Below, piece by piece: positions 7,450-10,392 of a stretch of DNA of 10,392 nucleotides. The notes under the pieces were generated by a model. The model was not told the origin of the DNA. It saw nothing but the letters and a program-made list of their open reading frames with translations, and searched no databases. Origin of the DNA: BS150m-G50 sp964501185 [NCBI: uncultured Bacteroidia bacterium] (GTDB lineage Bacteria; CAIWAD01; BS150m-G50); NCBI GenBank assembly GCA_964501185.1, contig CAZCRT010000010.1:71120-81511 (forward strand), written 5' to 3'. Both the position numbers and the translations under genes were made by a program. Each line of letters begins with the position of its first letter. Positions within the stretch are counted from its first letter, which is position 1.

Positions 7450-9717
7450 CTATGCTGCCGGCATTGCTATTGGAAGTCTGACAATAAAACTGGTTCCTAC
7501 TCCCTCCTCCGTTTCGAACGTAAGCTTACCATCGTGCTTGACAGTCACTACATCGTAGGCGATAGTCAGCCCCTGACCGGTACCTTTTCCTACATCCTTT
7601 GTCGTAAAGAACGGGTCAAAGATATGCTCCTGCGCTGAAGCGGGGATTCCGCCGCCATTATCCTCAATCCTGATTTCCACCCAGTCATCCCGAACGGAAG
7701 AATTGACTTTGATAAGCCCCTTACCATTACCGTTACCATTACCGTTGCCGCCAATTGCATGAGCGGCATTGACAATTATGTTCAGAAAGACCTGTCCGAT
7801 TTCATCGACCAGGCAGTTCACCTGTGGGAGATCAGCTAACAGGTCCAGCTGCATCTCAGCGACATACTTCCATTCATTGCGGGCGATAATAACAGTAGTC
7901 TCAATAACCTCATTGAGGTCCTTGGGAGTTTTTTCCCTGTTACCGGGATGCGAGAACTCCTTCATGGCCCTTACGATATTCGAAATCCTGTTAATTCCAT
8001 CCTGAGACTGCCCGATAGCACTGGGGATTTCCTCTTTCAGGTAATCCCAGTCAATCTCCTCCAGCAGCTGCTCAATTCCTTCGATTTCCCCGGTAGACAG
8101 GGAGCGTTCCTGAGCGATGTTTAACATATTCTGGTAGCCGGCTATCAGCTTAAGCACATCTTCCATTGACTCTTTGAAGAAGTTGATATTGTTGCTGACA
8201 AACTGTGCCGGGGTATTAATCTCATGGGCGATACCAGCCGCCAGCTGCCCGACAGATTCAAGCTTGCGTGCCTGGCCAAGCTCAATTTCCATCTGTTTCC
8301 GGTCCCTGATGTCGATAAGGGCTTCGAGCAGCATATCTTCACCATCGAAATTGACCTCCATCACCGATTTGATAATCGGAATTTCTTTCCCCTCCCTGGT
8401 TCGAAGCACACGTTCTGAATTATCCACTTCCTGGTTAAGATCCAGGATAGGGCATTCTGATTCCCCTGCTCCGCAGAGGTAATCGCCACATTTCTTACCG
8501 ATGATATCATCTTCAGAACCCTCATCTATCATCTTCAGTACTGCGTGGTTCAACCAGCGGATTGTTTTCTTTTTATCGATCAGCACAACACCGAAGGGAA
8601 CTTTAGCCAGAATATTCCTGAGTGCACTGTGTGAACGATTCAGCAGTGTTTGTTCCTGATTGAGTTGCTGATTTCTGTCTTCCAGTTCCAGCTTAGCCGC
8701 TGCCAACTGATTATGAAAAGAAATCAGATGCTTTTCAATATTACCGATATGATACCAGAAAAATCCTAACAGGATTAATACAACCAGGATCGCTGTCAGC
8801 AGGATTGTCCTCATCAATACCAGTGAACTGAATGCCTGATCGGTCGTATTGAGAAAGGCAACAATGCTGCCGACCTTTCTTCCACCAGCATCTCGTAAAG
8901 GGACAAAACTGGAACGATACTTCTGATCTGAAACTTCAGCACTGAAAACCAGATCTCTGTTTTCAGTGATATCCTGTGAGATCCAGGGCTGGATCTGCCC
9001 CGCAGGTATATCAATAGTACGGCACATTACCACCTTCTGTTTGTACTCATCCCAGTCTTCGTGCCTATCTAACAGTCGCTGTCCATTGGCCCAGTTCTCG
9101 TATCTGATAAACTGCTTGTCGATCAGAATTATGAAATCCAGTTCCAGTGCCGTTTGTAAGCGTTGTGTAATATGCTCGATCTCCTCACCGAGCTCAATGT
9201 AGCCGACCAGATCACCATCTATCAGCCAGGGAAGCACAACACGCAGCGTAAAAGTTCCCAGCTTCCCCAGTTCGATGCCATGAGTGGTCTTCCCTTTCTC
9301 AACTGCACTTCCCATGGTGAACCGTTTGATATAATCACTGTGCTTGTCAGGGTTGTGTACGCGCAGGAAATTCACCCGGTCCAGATCGTGGAAATAGAAA
9401 TGGGTAATCTGATACCGTGATCGGATATGTTCAAATATCGGTTGGGTGCTCTTCAGCAACTGCTCGCGATCAGCAGCCAGCCAGGCCTGACGGATAGACT
9501 CATCCTGCTCAATGAAGTCCAACAGGCCCACCATGAATTCCGCATCTCTTTCAATCTCCCATTGGAACTGCTCCGATACGGCGTTCACCAGTGTCAGGAC
9601 TTCTTCATTATTCTGGTTTGTTTTGACACGATAGAACGTATACATGAAGCCGGATAAGAGGATGACCAATCCCAGCGCCAATGGTATCATAATCGGGCGT
9701 CTGATTCTGTCATTCAT
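7450..9717 (-). CDS. membrane sensor histidine kinase (dCache-like, PAS, HisKA, HATPase)
   Basis: The product (755 residues from the chosen start) is an inner-membrane kinase that senses a periplasmic signal and autophosphorylates on His. A membrane span (about 9-28) is followed by a periplasmic domain (about 31-297) with NFLRVHNPDKHSDY, typical of dCache_3-type sensors. A second span (300-322), a coiled coil (324-366) and a PAS domain (364-473) come next; the PAS has Cys410, Cys415 and Cys422. The H-box is AAGIAHEINTP with H498. The ATPase has an N-box (N650), DNGGGI (686-691), FDPFFTTK (700-707) and GTGQGLTIAY (712-721). I chose ATG at 9717-9715 because AGAGGG lies 9 nt upstream. A GTG at 9774 would add 19 residues without a comparable site. 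No receiver domain is attached, so its phosphate partner is separate, plausibly the divergent gene at 10167. It converges on the lipoprotein gene with 7 bp between stops. Confidence 0.95.
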   Translation of the reverse strand: MNDRIRRPIMIPLALGLVILLSGFMYTFYRVKTNQNNEEVLTLVNAVSEQFQWEIERDAEFMVGLLDFIEQDESIRQAWLAADREQLLKSTQPIFEHIRSRYQITHFYFHDLDRVNFLRVHNPDKHSDYIKRFTMGSAVEKGKTTHGIELGKLGTFTLRVVLPWLIDGDLVGYIELGEEIEHITQRLQTALELDFIILIDKQFIRYENWANGQRLLDRHEDWDEYKQKVVMCRTIDIPAGQIQPWISQDITENRDLVFSAEVSDQKYRSSFVPLRDAGGRKVGSIVAFLNTTDQAFSSLVLMRTILLTAILVVLILLGFFWYHIGNIEKHLISFHNQLAAAKLELEDRNQQLNQEQTLLNRSHSALRNILAKVPFGVVLIDKKKTIRWLNHAVLKMIDEGSEDDIIGKKCGDYLCGAGESECPILDLNQEVDNSERVLRTREGKEIPIIKSVMEVNFDGEDMLLEALIDIRDRKQMEIELGQARKLESVGQLAAGIAHEINTPAQFVSNNINFFKESMEDVLKLIAGYQNMLNIAQERSLSTGEIEGIEQLLEEIDWDYLKEEIPSAIGQSQDGINRISNIVRAMKEFSHPGNREKTPKDLNEVIETTVIIARNEWKYVAEMQLDLLADLPQVNCLVDEIGQVFLNIIVNAAHAIGGNGNGNGNGKGLIKVNSSVRDDWVEIRIEDNGGGIPASAQEHIFDPFFTTKDVGKGTGQGLTIAYDVVTVKHDGKLTFETEEGVGTSFIVRLPIAMPAA
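7721..7750 (-). repeat. hexamer microsatellite inside the kinase gene
   Basis: Five hexamers of the form TTRCCR lie in tandem on the plus strand (TTACCA, TTACCG, TTACCA, TTACCG, TTGCCG). On the coding strand they specify a Gly-Asn dipeptide run just after the ATPase N-box, in the loop before the next beta strand (protein residues about 656-667, GGNGNGNGNGKG). Gain or loss of a unit adds or removes two residues and keeps the frame, so length variation between strains would be tolerated. Confidence 0.8.
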
Positions 9718-10166
9718 GATGGTATTCCCTCTTTTTATCCATGTCAACAGGTCATCCGGAAGGGAAATAACCACACTGGTTTGACGGTTTGCCCAGCCTG
9801 GATGGTTGTTTCAACTTCCAGCGTTCCTGCTATCCTGCGGTAGTACTATGCTTATCGGCAGGTGAGCTTTCCATTATTACCCCTAACACTAATTCGATAC
9901 CAAGAATTATAAGTTAGGGGAGTTCTAAGTTAGCATTGCGGTATGAAATATCTGCCCTCTGCGTTATGAAGTACTGATGGATACAATTTGTTATTATCAG
10001 ATACACACTGCCAGCTGTCCTTTTAACTAAACAGTGCCTTTGTTGTTGCCGACAAATATACAACAGGGAAAGCCCGGCAGAGCAGCCGGTTTTATTCATC
10101 AGGGTGCAACCATTACCGGTTTATTGCTCTGAAAACCCGCTTCCAATCATCGAAGCTGGAGGGAGT
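9718..10166. other. divergent intergenic region between kinase and receiver genes
   Basis: This 449-bp spacer should hold the promoters of both the minus-strand kinase and the plus-strand receiver gene. Its main feature is the nested inverted repeat at 9880-9920, accompanied by a direct repeat TAAGTTAG (9910-9917 and 9926-9933, 16-bp period). A weak inverted repeat TGTTGT/ACAACA (10041-10046 and 10060-10065) may be chance. I found no consensus promoter and no open frame with a credible start; the longest candidates are under 20 codons or use the opposite strand without a ribosome site. Confidence 0.55.
9880..9920. promoter_or_regulatory. nested inverted repeat, possible operator or RNA hairpin
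   Basis: CCCCTAAC (9880-9887) pairs with GTTAGGGG (9913-9920). Inside them TAATTC (9890-9895) pairs with GAATTA (9904-9909) around an 8-nt loop. The two stems are separated by only two and three unpaired bases, giving a 14-bp interrupted stem within 41 nt. Half of it recurs at once as TAAGTTAG (9926-9933). There is no T-run on either side, so a terminator is unlikely. It lies about 160 bp from the kinase start and 250 bp from the receiver start. A dimeric regulator site is the most economical reading, but no regulator is identified. Confidence 0.45.
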
Positions 10167-10392
10167 ATGAAGACACAGCTGAGAGTGCTAATTGTTGATA
10201 ATGTCGAAGCAGATGCTATCCAATTGATGCTGGAACTTGTCAGGGGTGGTTTCGATACCGATTACCGGCGAGTGACCACAGCTCTGGAGATGCAGCAGGC
10301 CCTGGCTGAGGAAAAGTGGGATCTCATCCTGGCTGATTTCGAACTTTCTCAGCTCAACGGAACCGAGGTTTTGCAGCTGTATAGAAAAAAAG
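10167..10392 (+). CDS. response-regulator receiver domain protein, 5' part only
   Basis: The 75 codons visible encode the first half of a CheY-like receiver domain that runs off the window. VLIVDN (7-12) supplies the acidic pocket, with D11 followed by Asn where the family usually has a second acidic residue. The next acidic residues are E14 and D16. WDLILADFEL (51-60) carries the presumed phosphoacceptor D57, followed by NGTEVL, the usual turn after the site. The sequence resembles receivers that begin multi-domain regulators or hybrid kinases (VEDSEDDA-type starts) more than OmpR-type factors, but the output domain is outside the window. A strong GGAGGGAG lies directly upstream of the ATG. 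Its divergent placement opposite a kinase lacking a receiver suggests the two work together. Confidence 0.85.
   Translation, partial: MKTQLRVLIVDNVEADAIQLMLELVRGGFDTDYRRVTTALEMQQALAEEKWDLILADFELSQLNGTEVLQLYRKK

Noticed and set aside
9718-9774. The longer kinase start at a GTG (19 extra residues).
   Set aside because: The ATG at 9717 has an AGAGGG site at 9-nt spacing and places a normal N-terminal membrane span near the start.

Overview
The window reads as chromosomal DNA of a free-living, Gram-negative proteobacterium, most likely a gammaproteobacterium. Base composition looks balanced by eye. Genes have ordinary Shine-Dalgarno sites, there is an outer-membrane-type lipoprotein, the two-component proteins are proteobacterial in style, and a putative SOS box has the TACTG-N10-CAGTA form known from enterobacterial LexA. 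I cannot name the genus. No rRNA, tRNA, IS element, CRISPR array or phage gene is visible.

Layout. Positions 1-373 contain the most unusual stretch. A minus-strand promoter (exact TTGACA, 17-nt spacer, exact TATAAT) has a LexA-type operator lying over its start point. It would drive leftward transcription through about 310 nt that holds three back-to-back long hairpins and three diverged copies of a short direct repeat. A Shine-Dalgarno plus start codon then appears at the left edge, so the gene it serves lies almost wholly outside the window. Positions 374-735 hold no convincing gene, only a hairpin terminator for the gene to the right. Positions 736-4206 (minus) encode a 1156-residue cytoplasmic GH13 (alpha-amylase family) protein with large helical extensions on both sides of the catalytic core.

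After a 324-bp divergent spacer, positions 4531-7442 (plus) hold a likely two-gene operon: an M29-family metallo-aminopeptidase with about 230 extra N-terminal residues, then an unrecognised lipoprotein. The lipoprotein gene meets, tail to tail and with only 7 bp between, a membrane sensor histidine kinase on the minus strand (7450-9717). Its domains are a periplasmic dCache-like sensor, a Cys-containing PAS, HisKA and HATPase. A 449-bp divergent spacer with a strong inverted repeat separates the kinase from a plus-strand response-regulator receiver gene that runs off the right edge (10167 onward).

How the parts relate. The kinase and the receiver gene are probably one divergent signalling locus. 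The GH13 enzyme points to cytoplasmic alpha-glucan (glycogen or maltodextrin) metabolism, and the aminopeptidase to intracellular peptide turnover. I see no direct functional link between these blocks. The candidate for something undescribed is the SOS-type promoter with its long structured leader at the left edge; the rest is recognisable families with unusual extensions.
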